Positions 1 to 11,794 are shown, counted from the first letter of the stretch. The stretch: 64,000 nucleotides of DNA from Plasmodiophora brassicae (GCA_039704465.1 JASFAU010000020.1:310001-374000), one strand, 5' to 3'. The notes: a model not told the origin generated them from the sequence alone. Numbers and translations are program-made.

Positions 1-126
1 GCAACGGTTTCGATCTATGCGACGCGGTCAGGCAGGCATACCAACGAGGCGCCGCTCCTGGCGTTCGCCGTACCCAATGCTGTACAGGATCGACAGGAAC
101 CCCGACTGGAACGTGTTACGGAACAT
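1..126 (-). CDS. CFAP20: CFAP20 (BUG22) homologue, 5' end only
   Basis: Cilia- and flagella-associated protein 20, a conserved inner-junction protein of axonemal doublet microtubules. The minus-strand ATG is at 126-124. Exon 1 (126-74) encodes 17 residues beginning MFRNTFQSGFLSILYSI, the diagnostic CFAP20 N-terminus. A GT donor at 73 and AG acceptor at 15 define a 59-bp intron. Exon 2 (14-1) restores the frame and reads GSKPL, the next conserved block, before the window ends. The gene is divergent from SBDS with 232 bp between start codons. Recognition rests on about 22 residues, but they are among the most invariant in this short, slowly evolving family. It implies a ciliated or flagellated stage. 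Confidence 0.85.
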
Positions 127-358
127 GATCGGACGGCGACGACGACGTCCAGCCGCCACTCGACAATGCGCGCGATCGATCCGGCGTACTTCCCAGATGT
201 CCACCCTTCGGTTAAGTCGAATCTGGCATGGGCAGGGCAGGCAGTCTCAGGGAGCCAACAACATCGCGATGGGGGCGGGCCGCCGATGAGAGTTGACTTG
301 TGTCCCCCGCGGAGTCCGTGGCGGAGTCCGCGGCACGCCACATTCGCCGTGCGTCGCC
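127..358. promoter_or_regulatory. Divergent CFAP20/SBDS intergenic region
   Basis: These 232 bp separate the two divergent start codons, so both promoters should lie here. No clear TATA box or other core element was recognised. A repeated CGGAGTCCG motif occurs near 314-330; its meaning is unknown. Confidence 0.4.
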
Positions 359-1360
359 ATGAGCATTAAGCAGCCCCTGACGCAGGTCAGGCTGACCAAT
401 GTCGCCGTCGTCAGGCTGAAGGCCAAGGGTAAGCGGTACGTTGTTGCCCACGCCTTGGTAACATTTACACCGATGAATGGTACTGAAAAACAACCCGTCC
501 TCGTAGGTTTGAGCTGGCGTGCTACAAGAACAAGGTGATGTCGTGGAGAAATGGCGTGTAAGGCTGGCTGGATCGACGCGTTCTGCACCGGGTAATGGGG
601 TGAAACGCAGGGAATCCAATCTTGACGAAGTCCTGCAAGTCCATCGCGTGTTCTCGAACGTATCGAAGGGCGTCCTGGCCAAGTCGGGTGATTTGGCGCA
701 TGCGTTCGGGACGGAGGATATCGACGAGGTGATTAAGATCATCCTGGAGAAGGGCGAGGTTCAGGTGTCAGACAAGGAGCGCAAGGTGGACCTTGAGTCG
801 CGGTTCAAGGATATCGCAAACATTGTCCAAGAGAAGTGTGTCAATCGTGACACGCGGCGCCCGTTCTCGCTCTCCATGATTGAGACGGCTATGCGAGAAT
901 TGCATTTCTCGGTTGTCCCGAACCGCTCCGCAAAGCAGCAAGCTCTCCAGGTGGGGCTGGCCGTCAGGGGCCGGCAATGCGGACGAACGCCACTGATGAA
1001 TGGTTACTAGGTGATGGCGGCCATCACAGAGGCAGGGCTTCTGCCTCTAGCGCGAGCAAAGATGCGCCTGATGTTACGGGCACCTGCCCAGGTCGCGAAA
1101 CAAGGCCTGAGGGATCGAATTCTCGAGGTACGTGCCTTTGCAACGTGGTTGTATGCGCTAACACGACCTGTGCTCCTCAGTTGCCGTCGGTGACGCAGGA
1201 GGAAGACGAATACACGTCCGGCGAGTGGCAGGCCGTTATTGTCTGCGACCCCGGGCAATTCGCTCAGGTCGAATCCGTTGTCAAGGACGCCAGTAAAGGA
1301 CGCGGATCCGTCATGCTTCTCGACCTGCACGAGAAGAACCTGGCAGATGAAATCGTCTGA
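359..1360 (+). CDS. SBDS: SBDS / Sdo1 ribosome maturation factor
   Basis: SBDS acts with the GTPase EFL1 to release eIF6/Tif6 from late cytoplasmic 60S subunits. Five exons can be read: 359-435, 507-557, 611-950, 1011-1127 and 1181-1360. Introns are 71, 53, 60 and 53 bp, all GT-AG and all restoring frame. Exon 1 reads [20 protein letters not shown], the family N-terminus. Exons 2-3 carry [24 protein letters not shown] and [11 protein letters not shown] of the FYSH domain, then the central domain. The last exon gives the ferredoxin-like C-terminal domain ([15 protein letters not shown]). The spliced product is about 250 residues, normal for SBDS. No damage was seen, so this is presumably a functional single-copy gene. 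Confidence 0.93.
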
Positions 1361-1461
1361 CCTGCCGGACGGTGTATTATATATTGGTGCCGTTTTACCG
1401 AACAACCTCACCATGAGCGACGCCCCGCAACAATGGCAACCAACCCCCGTTCGTGTATTGG

Positions 1462-2403
1462 TCAGCGCAACATCTCTGGCAGCAATCCGTTAGACTCGCT
1501 GGCTGGTGGTTCTTCGACAGGTTCGTCGGCGTCGAACTCGTGGACGGATACGTCGTCGCTGAACTTGACGACTGGGTGACGATCTACATGCGATGGAGGC
1601 GCAAGCGCGCTTTCGCGCGTTCTGCGCTCCTCGTCCCAGAAGGCTTCGATGTTCTCGTGCTTCGTTTTGATGCGGACGAACGCGGATTTGCACTGTAGGC
1701 GGAACCTCGGGGTGACTGGGAGTGGCAGGTCGCTGATCCGGGATGTTTCGTAGACGGGGTACAGCCTGTTCCGGAGATCGGTGAACTTGAACGTCGCCGT
1801 GGAATACGCAAGCCAGCAGTCATCGTCGTCTGGCCTCTGTAACCACTGCTCGCGGGCGCTGTTAATGTCGAGCAGGAGCGCCTTCTCCTCTCTGATCAGG
1901 CCCCAGAACGTCCGCACAGCATCAGAGGCAAGCACCTTGAGCCTCGCCGCCCGCATCACTTCAGACGCGTGTTTCTCGAGCGCGGAATGCATTTCCGAGG
2001 GCGTACAATCGGTGAACCGCTGCCAGGGGAGATGATCCCGCGTCAGCGACCGCGGCGGATACCCATTGCCGAGGACCACGAGCTCCGGTGCGTCGACGGA
2101 AGCAACGCGCCTGACGACCATCTTGTCAGTGCAGTCGATACACGAGATGTCGGATGGGTACGCGAAAATGAGCCCATCAGTCAGCGCAACGCTACCGTCG
2201 TCCTCGTGCACGACACGGAACCGCGGCGACTGTTCATACGGGCGCGCAGAACGACCAGCGCTGGAAGGTGGTGATTTGAGCGCCGACTTTAACGGTCTGC
2301 GTATCGGCGTTGGCGGACGTTCGCATTCGATCGTCGCATAGGCTTGGCCGAATATCACGCCGGCCACCAACAACAATGACAAAGCAGCCGTGTCAGCCGT
2401 CAT
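1462..2403 (-). CDS. Predicted secreted protein of unknown function
   Basis: Single-exon frame of about 313 residues, starting at the ATG 2403-2401; the frame extends 9 codons further but without an ATG. The N-terminus (MTADTAALSLLLVAGVIFGQ) is a good signal peptide with likely cleavage after AYA. The mature part has a proline/basic segment, then a mixed charged region containing several Trp residues and an acidic tail (VHEFDADEPVEEPP). I recognise no domain. There are two cysteines close together (ISCIDC) and few others. It converges on SBDS with about 100 bp between stops. It could be a secreted effector-like protein or a lineage-specific family member; codon use resembles the neighbouring genes. 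Confidence 0.6.
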   Translation of the reverse strand: MTADTAALSLLLVAGVIFGQAYATIECERPPTPIRRPLKSALKSPPSSAGRSARPYEQSPRFRVVHEDDGSVALTDGLIFAYPSDISCIDCTDKMVVRRVASVDAPELVVLGNGYPPRSLTRDHLPWQRFTDCTPSEMHSALEKHASEVMRAARLKVLASDAVRTFWGLIREEKALLLDINSAREQWLQRPDDDDCWLAYSTATFKFTDLRNRLYPVYETSRISDLPLPVTPRFRLQCKSAFVRIKTKHENIEAFWDEERRTRESALAPPSHVDRHPVVKFSDDVSVHEFDADEPVEEPPASESNGLLPEMLR

Positions 2404-3508
2404 GACTGCGGTGTGTCCGACGCCAACCAACGATCGATTGGAAATGAACGTCGCGGCTAAACTGCCCCTGCGCGCGGCATCGCCTATTTTAAGAACTTGC
2501 GCAGTGTCCCCGATCCGGTGGGTCGCGCCGTCGCGGGCTCGCGGCGCACAGATCTGTTGCTACGACCGGAACACGTACGAGCGGCGTGCGTACGGGGAAC
2601 GATGACGTTACCGGCAGTGGTTTGGCAGGATGACAACAGTAAACCGTCCGCGCGGATACCGACCTCAGTCGGCTACTCCGTGTTCTGGAGACAATTGTCG
2701 TCTGGCTTCATGTCGCGTCGGTCCGTCTTCTAACATCTGTCAAACAGGCACCTTCATGATCAATCGTTTGCTGCAACAGATGGTTCAGCTTTTGCAGGGG
2801 GCAGTGTGCGTCACATTTCGGCATCCACAGGATACACTTCCGCTGCAGGAACCCTGCGTGTACATTTGTGAACGCCACATGGAATTATGTGCAGTAGGAA
2901 TGGTTGAAGCCCGCGTCTTTGGACGAGAATACGGACCTCCGATCATTAGCAAGCTGGAAATCCGGTGCCTACAGGTACTCCATGGCTAAAGCGGACGTCG
3001 ACTGCATAGAAGGAAGTTCATGCACCCGCAGACGACGAGGGCAGCACGCCAGCCCAAGACACCTGAGCCGTCTGTCTGCATACGGGAAACGCTCAACACG
3101 CTGAGAGCGACGTTATATCTTGATCCTCGGGTCTGAGGACAGTAGAAAGACAACGGTCTCGGGACGGTGAGGCTTGTACGTGGCGTCCAGTGGTTGCAGA
3201 TCATGCAACCTATCTGTTTTCATTCCCGTTGCCCAAAGCGCACGGCGAACGGAAGCCTGAGCTCATCTGGCGGCATGGCATTCGCCCATGGGCCATGGGC
3301 CATGTACGGTGGTATCAATTGTGCGAAGTGCATCAGCATCTCCTTGGTAGCTATAAATAGGCTAACGTACGTCACCACGCGCGCGGGCGAGTCGGTCCAC
3401 GCACCGCGTGGCTGCCGCCACGGCCTCACGCACTACATTCTGTCCTGTCTGCGGAGCTGTCCGTCGTCGAGATCGTGAGCCAGACTCGAGCACTGCCTGT
3501 GCGGGAAG
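2404..3508. other. Intergenic region, nothing recognised
   Basis: About 1.1 kb between the divergent starts of two secreted-protein genes. Only short overlapping frames occur, none with signal peptides, motifs or plausible exon joins. It should contain both promoters. A short direct repeat, CCATGGGCCATGGGCCATG, lies at about 3290-3304. Confidence 0.5.
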
Positions 3509-5908
3509 ATGACAACGATGAAAGTCTCTGGCCTGCGGATATTGATGATCGCTGTGCTTAATTTCGCCTCGATGGCCTTGTGTGCTGGTCCAGTTCGGGA
3601 TTTGCCGGCTGATATATTCCTGACGATCGCCCCAAACCTGAACGATGTCGAGCTGATGAACTTGGGCCTCGCCACAAAATCGTACTGGAGCATGGCTGAT
3701 ATGGCGCGGGACGTTCTTCACGACCGACGCCTGTGGTATGCCATGTTCAAGCCGGGTGTAACACGCAACGTGGTTCGGCAGTTCTTCCTCACCGAGCATG
3801 AAGTGTATCGCGAGCTGAACGACCAATGGGCGGGTTCCATCATGTCTCTCACACGTAAGGTACCGGCGCGGAATCGAATCATGTTCCTGGACTGTCTTGC
3901 GAGTGACATCGATTTACCTGATGACGAATTCGTATCGCGCTGGGAGCGTGTTCTATTCCAATGGAATCTGCCTGCAGGATTCGCAATTGGAACGCTGATT
4001 CGAAACTTTGCACTCGGTTTGAAACAACGTGATGATCGACGCTGCCGTCTAGCCCTGGCAGCCTTGCAACCATTGCTGGGGCGTGGTGCGCGGTTCTCGT
4101 CTCACTTAGTCCCTCCCGCTGGCCCTGTCGACGTCATTCAACCCCAACTGCCTCGGCAAACCATTATCGAATTCGGGCAGTTGATCACAGTGCTTCGAAA
4201 CTATAAGTTTAGGGAAGTCGATATTGTATCAGTCGTACGCAATGCTGTGAATCCCAAACTCGCGATCGCCTTTGGGGGTCGACAATTGGCGTACCAATTA
4301 ACGCTTGATGAAGGAGCAGTTGAACGTGGATTTGATATCAATGGCAAGGACCCGGAGACCGGATTACCATGGTTCGATGTACACATGAAGATTTTAGAGA
4401 CGCATCCCCATAGGTTGAAGACGATCTTGCTGTTGCGTAGAATCGATCTGTTTGGAATCGATTTTGAACGCATCATGGCCGAGCGAACCGACAAGCTCGC
4501 ACGGGAAACCAAGCTTAACGATAGAGCTCGCGAGCAGCAGGTTCGAGACCTGATTGATATCCTGAAGTTGGCCTCGGACCCCACAGAAACGTTCGTAAAC
4601 CTCTGGGGGAAGTATTTCCACATGATGACCATGCCCACCAAGATCCTCAACTGTGTTCTCACTCCTCAGCTAAAGAAGGCGTACGCAACGCCATTCATCG
4701 TATCAACTTGGGCGCACGACGTTGCCGTCCGCCTTCTTCGACTGCAAATCCCCGTCAGCCATCTCAGGAACTTGCTCAAGTTTATGGACCCAGGAGAGGC
4801 CCTAATCAGTGGAAAGGGAGCCAGCATTCTTCGAGAGTATGATATGTGCATTAACGAGAACCCGCTCGACGACTTGAATGCTCTGGTCGCTAACGCCTCT
4901 AACGATGACCTTCGCCAAGCGTTGCAGGACACTGATCCCATCTCCGGACGCACACTCCTCCACCAGCATTGCCTGACAGTTGACGTGCTTAATTGGATCG
5001 GGGACCGGGCTGATCCGCAATGGGTTCGGGACACTCTAGTTTCGCAGACGTCATCGCGGGCATTTGGCAATTGTCTCGACTTTTGGCTCGTCGACAAGCA
5101 TGGGTGTATGGGCTACGATGGCGATATTATGAATCTGCTTTCTTGGTTTAGAAACGCGACGGGTCTTGTCTCCGAAACAGCAGTTTCTGTCGTTTTTAAG
5201 CATTGCTCACTTCGCACGCTAACCTTTCTGCACCTATCACGCCGCATTGTGCGCACGCTGTACGCGCTCTCTACGAAAACGAAGAAATTGATTGACGATA
5301 TCGCACAGAGCCGCTGCACTGAAGCTATTCGACATCGTCCTGGAATAGTAGTACCACTGCTAGTGCACTGGCTAACAACCGCCTGCCCTGCAACGTATCG
5401 TTTCATTATGACAGCCCTTACTGCTAACGCTGGGATACTTTTGACAGCTCAGCTTTTACCGGCCGCACGGTTCACTCCACTTCACGTTGCGACCGCGATT
5501 CCATCCCTACACGAGCACGTTGCCACCATTACTGAAGCGGCGATCCAGATGAGGGAACTCAATGTGCTTTCTGCGAAGGATGCTTTTGGAAGAACGTTCT
5601 TTCACGTCGCTGCCCAGAGTTGGGCGCATAGCCAAACCAGCTCGTGTTATCGACAGGACGGCTACGCATTCAAACAGGTCCTTACCAACACTTTGCAATG
5701 CCTACTGAACCGTACCTCGTTGGACGCCGTCACTGCCCTTGTCACGATACACGACGCCATCGATGGCACTGGGTGGACTGTTCTGCAGAGAATGCGTGCC
5801 GCCTTGGACCATGAATCCGAGGACGAATCAGACCACCATTCCGCGTTCCTGCATAGATTGATGCAAGATGCAAGCTTGCAAACTTCTGGCCTTGCCGGTG
5901 GCAATTGA
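3509..5908 (+). CDS. Secreted F-box-like/ankyrin-repeat protein
   Basis: Uninterrupted 799-residue frame; an alternative ATG four codons in (3518) gives the same signal peptide (MKVSGLRILMIAVLNFASMA, cleavage near LCAG). Directly after it, VRDLPADIFLTIAPNLNDVE and LGLATKSYW resemble an F-box-like helical motif. The middle is alpha-helical and unfamiliar. The C-terminal third has ankyrin-like pieces: SGRTLLHQHC, FTPLHVATA, DAFGRTFFHVAA and DGTGWTVLQ. A secreted protein that starts with an F-box-like motif is unusual, since F-boxes normally act inside the producing cell with Skp1. In a parasite this would suggest delivery to a host cell, which is inference. A large lineage-specific family is likely but could not be checked. 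Confidence 0.75.
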   Translation: MTTMKVSGLRILMIAVLNFASMALCAGPVRDLPADIFLTIAPNLNDVELMNLGLATKSYWSMADMARDVLHDRRLWYAMFKPGVTRNVVRQFFLTEHEVYRELNDQWAGSIMSLTRKVPARNRIMFLDCLASDIDLPDDEFVSRWERVLFQWNLPAGFAIGTLIRNFALGLKQRDDRRCRLALAALQPLLGRGARFSSHLVPPAGPVDVIQPQLPRQTIIEFGQLITVLRNYKFREVDIVSVVRNAVNPKLAIAFGGRQLAYQLTLDEGAVERGFDINGKDPETGLPWFDVHMKILETHPHRLKTILLLRRIDLFGIDFERIMAERTDKLARETKLNDRAREQQVRDLIDILKLASDPTETFVNLWGKYFHMMTMPTKILNCVLTPQLKKAYATPFIVSTWAHDVAVRLLRLQIPVSHLRNLLKFMDPGEALISGKGASILREYDMCINENPLDDLNALVANASNDDLRQALQDTDPISGRTLLHQHCLTVDVLNWIGDRADPQWVRDTLVSQTSSRAFGNCLDFWLVDKHGCMGYDGDIMNLLSWFRNATGLVSETAVSVVFKHCSLRTLTFLHLSRRIVRTLYALSTKTKKLIDDIAQSRCTEAIRHRPGIVVPLLVHWLTTACPATYRFIMTALTANAGILLTAQLLPAARFTPLHVATAIPSLHEHVATITEAAIQMRELNVLSAKDAFGRTFFHVAAQSWAHSQTSSCYRQDGYAFKQVLTNTLQCLLNRTSLDAVTALVTIHDAIDGTGWTVLQRMRAALDHESEDESDHHSAFLHRLMQDASLQTSGLAGGN

Positions 5909-6755
5909 TCATTATATTATGCCGCCATCAATTACTACACAAATGTTTCAATGGCGCCGCTGCTCGTACTGGTCAATGCAAATGCAGGGGCAGACGGCGG
6001 AGACGGCTTCAAACCAGAACGTGATGGACAGGCTCAGGCGATCAAGTGCGTGCTCTTGCGGAACCTGGCAGCGACATCTTGTCAGGACGGGCAAGTGATC
6101 ACTGGCTGTGTTAGGAGAAATTAATTAAACCGTTTGCTCCGACGCAAGAATCCGAAGGCCGGGACTAGAAAGTTGCCTGACGAATATAATGGGCGGCACA
6201 ACGTGCTACGTCAGTGCTGACAATCGCAAACGCAGCCACCGTGTCGGTTATGAATGCCGTCGTTCGCTATCGTTCATGAAGCCGACCCGGACGTCACGAT
6301 CGATTGTCCACTGGACGTATCTCACGTACGGTAGATCGATAGTGAAAGGGAAGCCTTTATCGGCATGCACGACCTCAAACGGCAGCCGCCGCTACGTATG
6401 AGGCGTTCTGCATGAGGAAGCCCGTTTGCCGACATGTTCGCTTGGGGCCGCCGACGCCTGCGGAAGACAAGCAACGGCGACAATCGTCGACAGCGGGGAC
6501 GTGCCGCAACCGCTGCCACATGGGAATTTTCGATCGGCCGAGTCTGGCGTTGTGATATGGCAGCAATGCGAACAGGGCATAGTGGACTCGGACGAGTACA
6601 ACCCGACCATGTTGCACACGTTCAAGTCCTGGTAGGTGCAAAGTTGCCGACAATACTGTACATCGCAAACGCGTTGAGCTTCGCGTTGTGCATTATACAC
6701 GCGGAGCGCGCGCCTGGAAGCTGGCACCACCGCCACCTTAATTTATTGGCCACAG
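5909..6755. other. Intergenic region beside gypsy-1
   Basis: A 57-codon frame at 5951-6124 begins MAPLLVLVNANAGADGG but has no recognisable family. A second small frame at 6426-6635 is equally obscure. I see no confident gene. The region is the left flank of the gypsy-1 insertion; its sequence once continued directly into 12018. Confidence 0.4.
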
Positions 6756-6931
6756 TGTGACGTCCCAACGGTGATGGTATATCAGCCGTGTAGTATAATC
6801 GTCTGTGTCCCCGACCTGCAGCTCCCACGGACGCCGTGCGGACTCCGTGCGCACTCCGTGCATGTCCGTCATTCTTAGGGCGGCCTAGCCGGATCACAGC
6901 TATTCTTGTCTTATAGCTTGGAGCCGGCACA
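6756..6931 (-). repeat. gypsy-1 3' LTR
   Basis: 176 bp, matching 11842-12017 throughout by eye. On the minus strand it follows the polypurine tract at about 6932-6950. Confidence 0.92.
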
Positions 6932-7129
6932 TTCCCCTCCTTCAAAGAAATGCTCCTCCTTGCAGGTGTCTTCAGTGGTGGTGTATCCTAATCATGTCTT
7001 CTCCTTAATATAGTCTAATTAACATAATTAAGTCTCAATCTTCGTAGAACACAGTTTTGGCTTCTGTCGTCACATGGCCGTCGGCATTAAAATAACCCAG
7101 CGCGCATCCGGGAAAAAAGCATGACTAGC

Positions 7130-10100
7130 CTACTGGACTCCTTCCGCCTTAAGTAACTCCTTAACCTCATCAGCAAGGTGATGTTTCTCCTTCCTCATCC
7201 TGGCGGCATGTGCCTTCACCAGCTTCGGTACATCCATCGCCAACCTGCAGATTGGCTCCCATGAATCCTCCGCTTCAGAGAAACCCTTCCATCCGATCAA
7301 CAATTCCAATTCCCCTGTCTCCGGACTGTGCCTGCAGTCCTTGAAGACTTCAATGGCGAAACGCTCATTGTCATAATCCATCTGTCGCTTCAGTTCCTCA
7401 GTGGCATTCACTTTGCCATGTTCATAGAGGCGAACGCGGTCCCCGTGAACGGTTCGAGTGTCCGTCTCATTGAACATATTCCTCACCTCGTAGGTGTAGT
7501 TCTCGTGGCTATCAGTTATTTGATATAGGCCCCGCCACTTCATAAAGAGCTTCTTGCCCGGAACCTTACCCGGTTCAGGCAATCCGATGAGTACATAGTC
7601 ACCGATCTGAAAGTTCGGTGCAGTTGCTCGTCGGTACGCGTCGCTCCTCTTCCTGTGTACGGCTCGGATTTTCTTCGATTGCTGCACTGCTCCCTTGTGC
7701 ATTTCATTCAGCGACGTCTGCAATTGCATGACTAGCTCCTGAATATGCTCCTTTGAGAGTGTAGCTTCCCCATACTTCTCATCCCCTGGCCTCTTGAACA
7801 CTTGCTTCAGCGGGTTGTCTGGTTGACGTCCCATCATCACTGTCACTGGCGCATTCCCGTTGGTACGCGCCTGCGACCTGTGATTGATCGTGTGTTCAAT
7901 GTTGTGGTTCAACCATGGCCAATCGTATTTGTCCCACTGCAATTCAGACAGAAGTGCTCTGACTAGTTGCAAGTAGTTCCTGTTGATCACCTCAATTGAT
8001 CCATTACTGTAATGCCCATAGGCAACAGTCGGGTGATGAGCAAATCCACATCGACGCGCCAGTTCCTTCACAACGTTTGCCAGAAAGCAAGACGCCATGT
8101 CTGACACCATCAACTCAAACGTTCCGAAGATAGCCCTCCATTCGAGCAGTGCCTCTACAGTGGTTTCCGCATTGGGTGTATGGTCAGGAGTAATCTTGAC
8201 CATGCCAGACAGATCATCCCTGATTATCAGGTTCCATTGCAGATCATGTCTTCCGCCCTTCTGAGCCGCCATCATGTATAGCCAATCCAAGTGAATCACC
8301 TGATTCGGCCTAACACCATGAACAGCTGTTCCCAATGGCCTGGGAATCCTAACCCCGCCCCTTGTCGGTAGACAGTTCAAACACGCGTTGCAGAACGTCC
8401 TCATGTCCTCATCGCAGTGTGCCCAATGGCAGAACTCCCCAACTTCCTCAACGAGGCCTTCAGTCCTAGATGCCCACTGTTTCCGCCCGCATGAGCAATA
8501 GCGCATAGCTGCAGCTTCAGCTCGTTGCATTCGTCTGGTATGATCACCTGTCCCTTCCCTGTGACGAAGAGATCATCACCATTCTTCGGTCGTTTCGTTC
8601 CTCTGAGCCATTTCCTCTGAGCCTTACGGATTTCGTCCACGGTCGGCCATTGGAATTCCTTCCTTTGTAACGGCCGTACCCGATATCCGTCCTCAATTTG
8701 AAGCGTTATCCTCCTGATCGTGCGTACCTCTAGGTGCTGGTCATCAGGCCCACCGTCCGGTGCACCCCACCGCGTCATAAGATCCGACCACACATTGTCC
8801 TCCCCCGCAATGTGTTCAATGACGTAGTTGACCCTCTGTATGTCCAGTGCCCATCGTTGCAGTTTCTGCGCCGTTGGCTTTGACACGTCCGTTGGTGAGA
8901 ATATCCTCACGAGATTCCTATGATCGGTAAACAAACGAAACTGCTCGTTGGTAACGAGATAGTCCAGTTTGTCAATCCCATCCTTGATCGCGAACCCTTC
9001 CTTCTCCACCGTGGACCAGTTCCGCTCTGGGCCCGCGAACTTGTGTCCGACGAAACCCAGCGGTTCATGTCGCTGCCCATGCACTGGGTTACCCAAGTCC
9101 TCAGGCGGAATCTGTGTGACTACCGCCGCGCTGTTAACCTCATTTGCATCTGAGAATAGGCATTGGATCCGGTCCTTTCGCGGGTACGCTAGTTGGACCG
9201 TGTCCGCCACTGCCATCTTCAGTTTCTCGAATGCCAGCGCATGTTCGGGTGACCATCCATATTTGCACAATCGCACCCTCCTGGCAATGGCTTTCGTCCT
9301 GCCAGGTTGGTCCTTCATTGCATCCTCGTATATCCTCTGTAACAGGTGTACCTTCCTGTTGTACTCAGGGATGGACCTACTCATCCACTGAGTTGCCATA
9401 AGGAATTGTTGCAAGTCCCTTGCCGTCCTCGGCTGTGGTATCGCCATTAAAGCCTCAATCCTAGCAGGATCGTGCCTTACCCCTTCTGGCGTGAATATCC
9501 TTCCACAGAACCGAACCTCTGTTGTGAAGAGCTCACACTTCTCCACGTTGAACTTGATGCTGTGCCGTTCGGCTAGCATCAGAGTCCGTTCCAACGTTCG
9601 GAACCAATCATCCTCCCTTTGGGCATGCCCCATTAGATCATCGATCCATATGATTAGTTTGTGGAACATAAGTTCCCCGAACACCTCAAACATCCTCCCT
9701 TGATACTGAGGGGCGGAGTTCATTCCCCCCTGCATCGACCTCGTTGGCTTATACACCCCCTTATCTGTCATGAAGGAGAAGATCTCCTGACACGCTTCAT
9801 CCAGCGGCATCATCCAGAAGCCTTTGAACGCGTCTAGCTTAAACCAGAACCTCGAGCCTGCCAGGTTCCTGAGTATCGCCTCCTGATGTGGCATAGGCCA
9901 CGCCACGGCGACACATTTGGCATTAACAGCTCTGAGATCAACACAGAACCGCTTTCCGCCCCTGGCTTCGTCACCACCACCACCGGTGAAGCCCACTTCG
10001 CGTTGTAGTTTTCAACGACTAGGCCATACTTCTTCAATTGGGCGACGAATTCCTCCATGAAAGCACTGTCCTCCATACTGTACTTTCTGCTCGGCACCTG

Positions 10101-10835
10101 TAAGGTTCCGCATCCGGTTTCAGCTCCGTGACAAATGGTGTAACCCTGGCTGGACCATCAGGTCCAATGCTCATACGCCAAACGTCCCTATATCTTCTGA
10201 CGAGTTTCCGAAGCGATTTCCCCATCGCTTGCGGTAGGCCATTCCTCAATGCGCGCTCGGCCATCCGTCCATCTCCCTTTCCAGGGAGTCTGTGGAATCG
10301 GTTCCGATCCTCACATCCTCTGTTTCCTCTTCCTCCCCTTCCCAGAGAGGTGGCATCTCGTTTGCCATATTGTGCACTTCATCCATGACGTCATTCCCCT
10401 TCTTCGGCGTGCTCTTAATGAGTACGTCCAGGGCCTTCTTTGGGTGGATACCCAAGTCGTCCAACAGCCTCTCCCCTAGGATTATTTCCTTTTCAGGAAT
10501 GTCCCATACAAGGCATCGGCGCCGGCGAGTGATCAGTTCGCCTGCCGTCGTCGTCAGTCCCAGATCCAGTATCATCACATGGTAGGCTGTGTGCTTCGCT
10601 TCGTTTCTCTGTCTACCAGACAGAACGTTTCCGGCTTCTGGAGGTTCTCCATTGTTAACAATGGGTCCCGCTCCATTAGCTCGCGCGCTATGGTCAATGG
10701 CATCAGAACGTCAACCGATGTCGCTCCACTGTCCAGAACCCCAACGTAGTCTTCCTCATGTCCGTTTACACGAACGACTACTTGGTCCCCTGTCCTCTGC
10801 GCCCCTCCGACACTCTTCCTACCACTGGAAGCCAT
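7130..10835 (-). pseudogene. gypsy-1 pol (PR-RT-RH-IN-chromodomain), frame-disrupted
   Basis: Successive overlapping frames: 10835-10575 (protease, DSGAT), 10578-10246, 10264-10034, 10097-9834, 9996-8401 (reverse transcriptase and RNase H) and 8530-7130 (integrase, chromodomain). RT motifs include FCVDLRAVNAK, FKLDAFKGFW and the catalytic IWIDDLMGH. RNase H shows TDHRNLVRIF and IEHIAGEDNVWSDL. Integrase has the HHCC zinc region split at about 8450, then HLDWLYM, RDDLSGM and GSIEVINR with the DDE residues. The C-terminus is a chromodomain (LELLIGWKGFSEAEDSWEP). Five frame changes are more than any programmed shift would need. Because the LTRs are identical, these are either recent decay or sequence errors. 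Confidence 0.85.
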
Positions 10836-11794
10836 GGGTACTCTGACAAGTCGTCATCTTTATCAGATTTGGCCTTACGGGGTCCATCCCTTCCCGTTGG
10901 CCCCTTGCGGCGATCCTTCAGCAGGTCTGCGACCTGCTTCTTGGTAGGCTTCTTCGGGCAACGAAACGCTGGATGTCCAACCTCGTCACAGTTGAAACAT
11001 CGCAGGTCCTTCCGGTGTCGTTTCGTGTCCCGGCCTCCATCGCCTCCTTCATCCGTCTGCGCCCCTCGCTTCTTCGGGGTGGGTTTGACCTTTCCCTTCC
11101 CCTTGCCATCCTCACGTCCCGGCTCCATGTACAACATCGTCTCCTCATACGATGCAGCCCGTTCCTTCAGCACCCGATAGAATTCCAAAGGGTCCTTCTG
11201 GAGATCGGTCTGGCGCTTCATGACGAGGGTCCGCATGAGCGCTTGTAAACCGGATGGGCGCACAGCACCCAGTAGGTACTTGACCAGGTTCTTCCGTCCC
11301 TCGCGGGACGTGAAGAGGTCCTGCCACCCGTTGCGCGCGACCAATTCCTCGTACTGCTGCACGAGGTTCACGACCCTTGCCGCTGGTGTGGTGATGGTCA
11401 GCTTCATCGCCAGCTTCCGCATCTCCCGGTCGATGTTCGCGTCCGTCGAGCGATCCTGCTCCAGATGCCTCTTCATCCAGTCCATCAGGTCGCTCTCCGT
11501 CACCCCCTCGGCGTCCGTGCCGAGTTCCCACTTGCAGATCGCCCTGAGCAGACCGGGGTCGATCATACTCCTCACTGACCGTGGGATCTGGCCTTTGGCA
11601 TTCGGATCGTCCCGGAAGTGATTCCGATACGTCTTCAGCTCGGCCATGAACGTCGTGACGGCCTTGCGGTCCATGCTCTTCAAGGTCGGCGCCTTGTTCA
11701 TCTGCAGGACGATCGTTGAGCCTTGCACGCTCTGTCCTTGTTGTCGATCATCGACGTCATCTTCCAGCAGCATCTCCTGCGCGGTGGCCACCAT
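10778..11794 (-). CDS. gypsy-1 Gag
   Basis: About 339 residues from the first ATG after the 5' LTR (11794-11792). The frame is open through the LTR back to 12088, but that extension is chance read-through. The capsid-like part precedes a basic linker (KGKGKVKPTPKKRG) and a single zinc knuckle, CFNCDEVGHPAFRC, of the CX2CX4HX4C type. The protease frame starts inside its 3' end, overlapping by about 58 bp in another frame, so a frameshift or separate translation is needed for pol. Confidence 0.85.
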   Translation of the reverse strand: MVATAQEMLLEDDVDDRQQGQSVQGSTIVLQMNKAPTLKSMDRKAVTTFMAELKTYRNHFRDDPNAKGQIPRSVRSMIDPGLLRAICKWELGTDAEGVTESDLMDWMKRHLEQDRSTDANIDREMRKLAMKLTITTPAARVVNLVQQYEELVARNGWQDLFTSREGRKNLVKYLLGAVRPSGLQALMRTLVMKRQTDLQKDPLEFYRVLKERAASYEETMLYMEPGREDGKGKGKVKPTPKKRGAQTDEGGDGGRDTKRHRKDLRCFNCDEVGHPAFRCPKKPTKKQVADLLKDRRKGPTGRDGPRKAKSDKDDDLSEYPWLPVVGRVSEGRRGQGTK

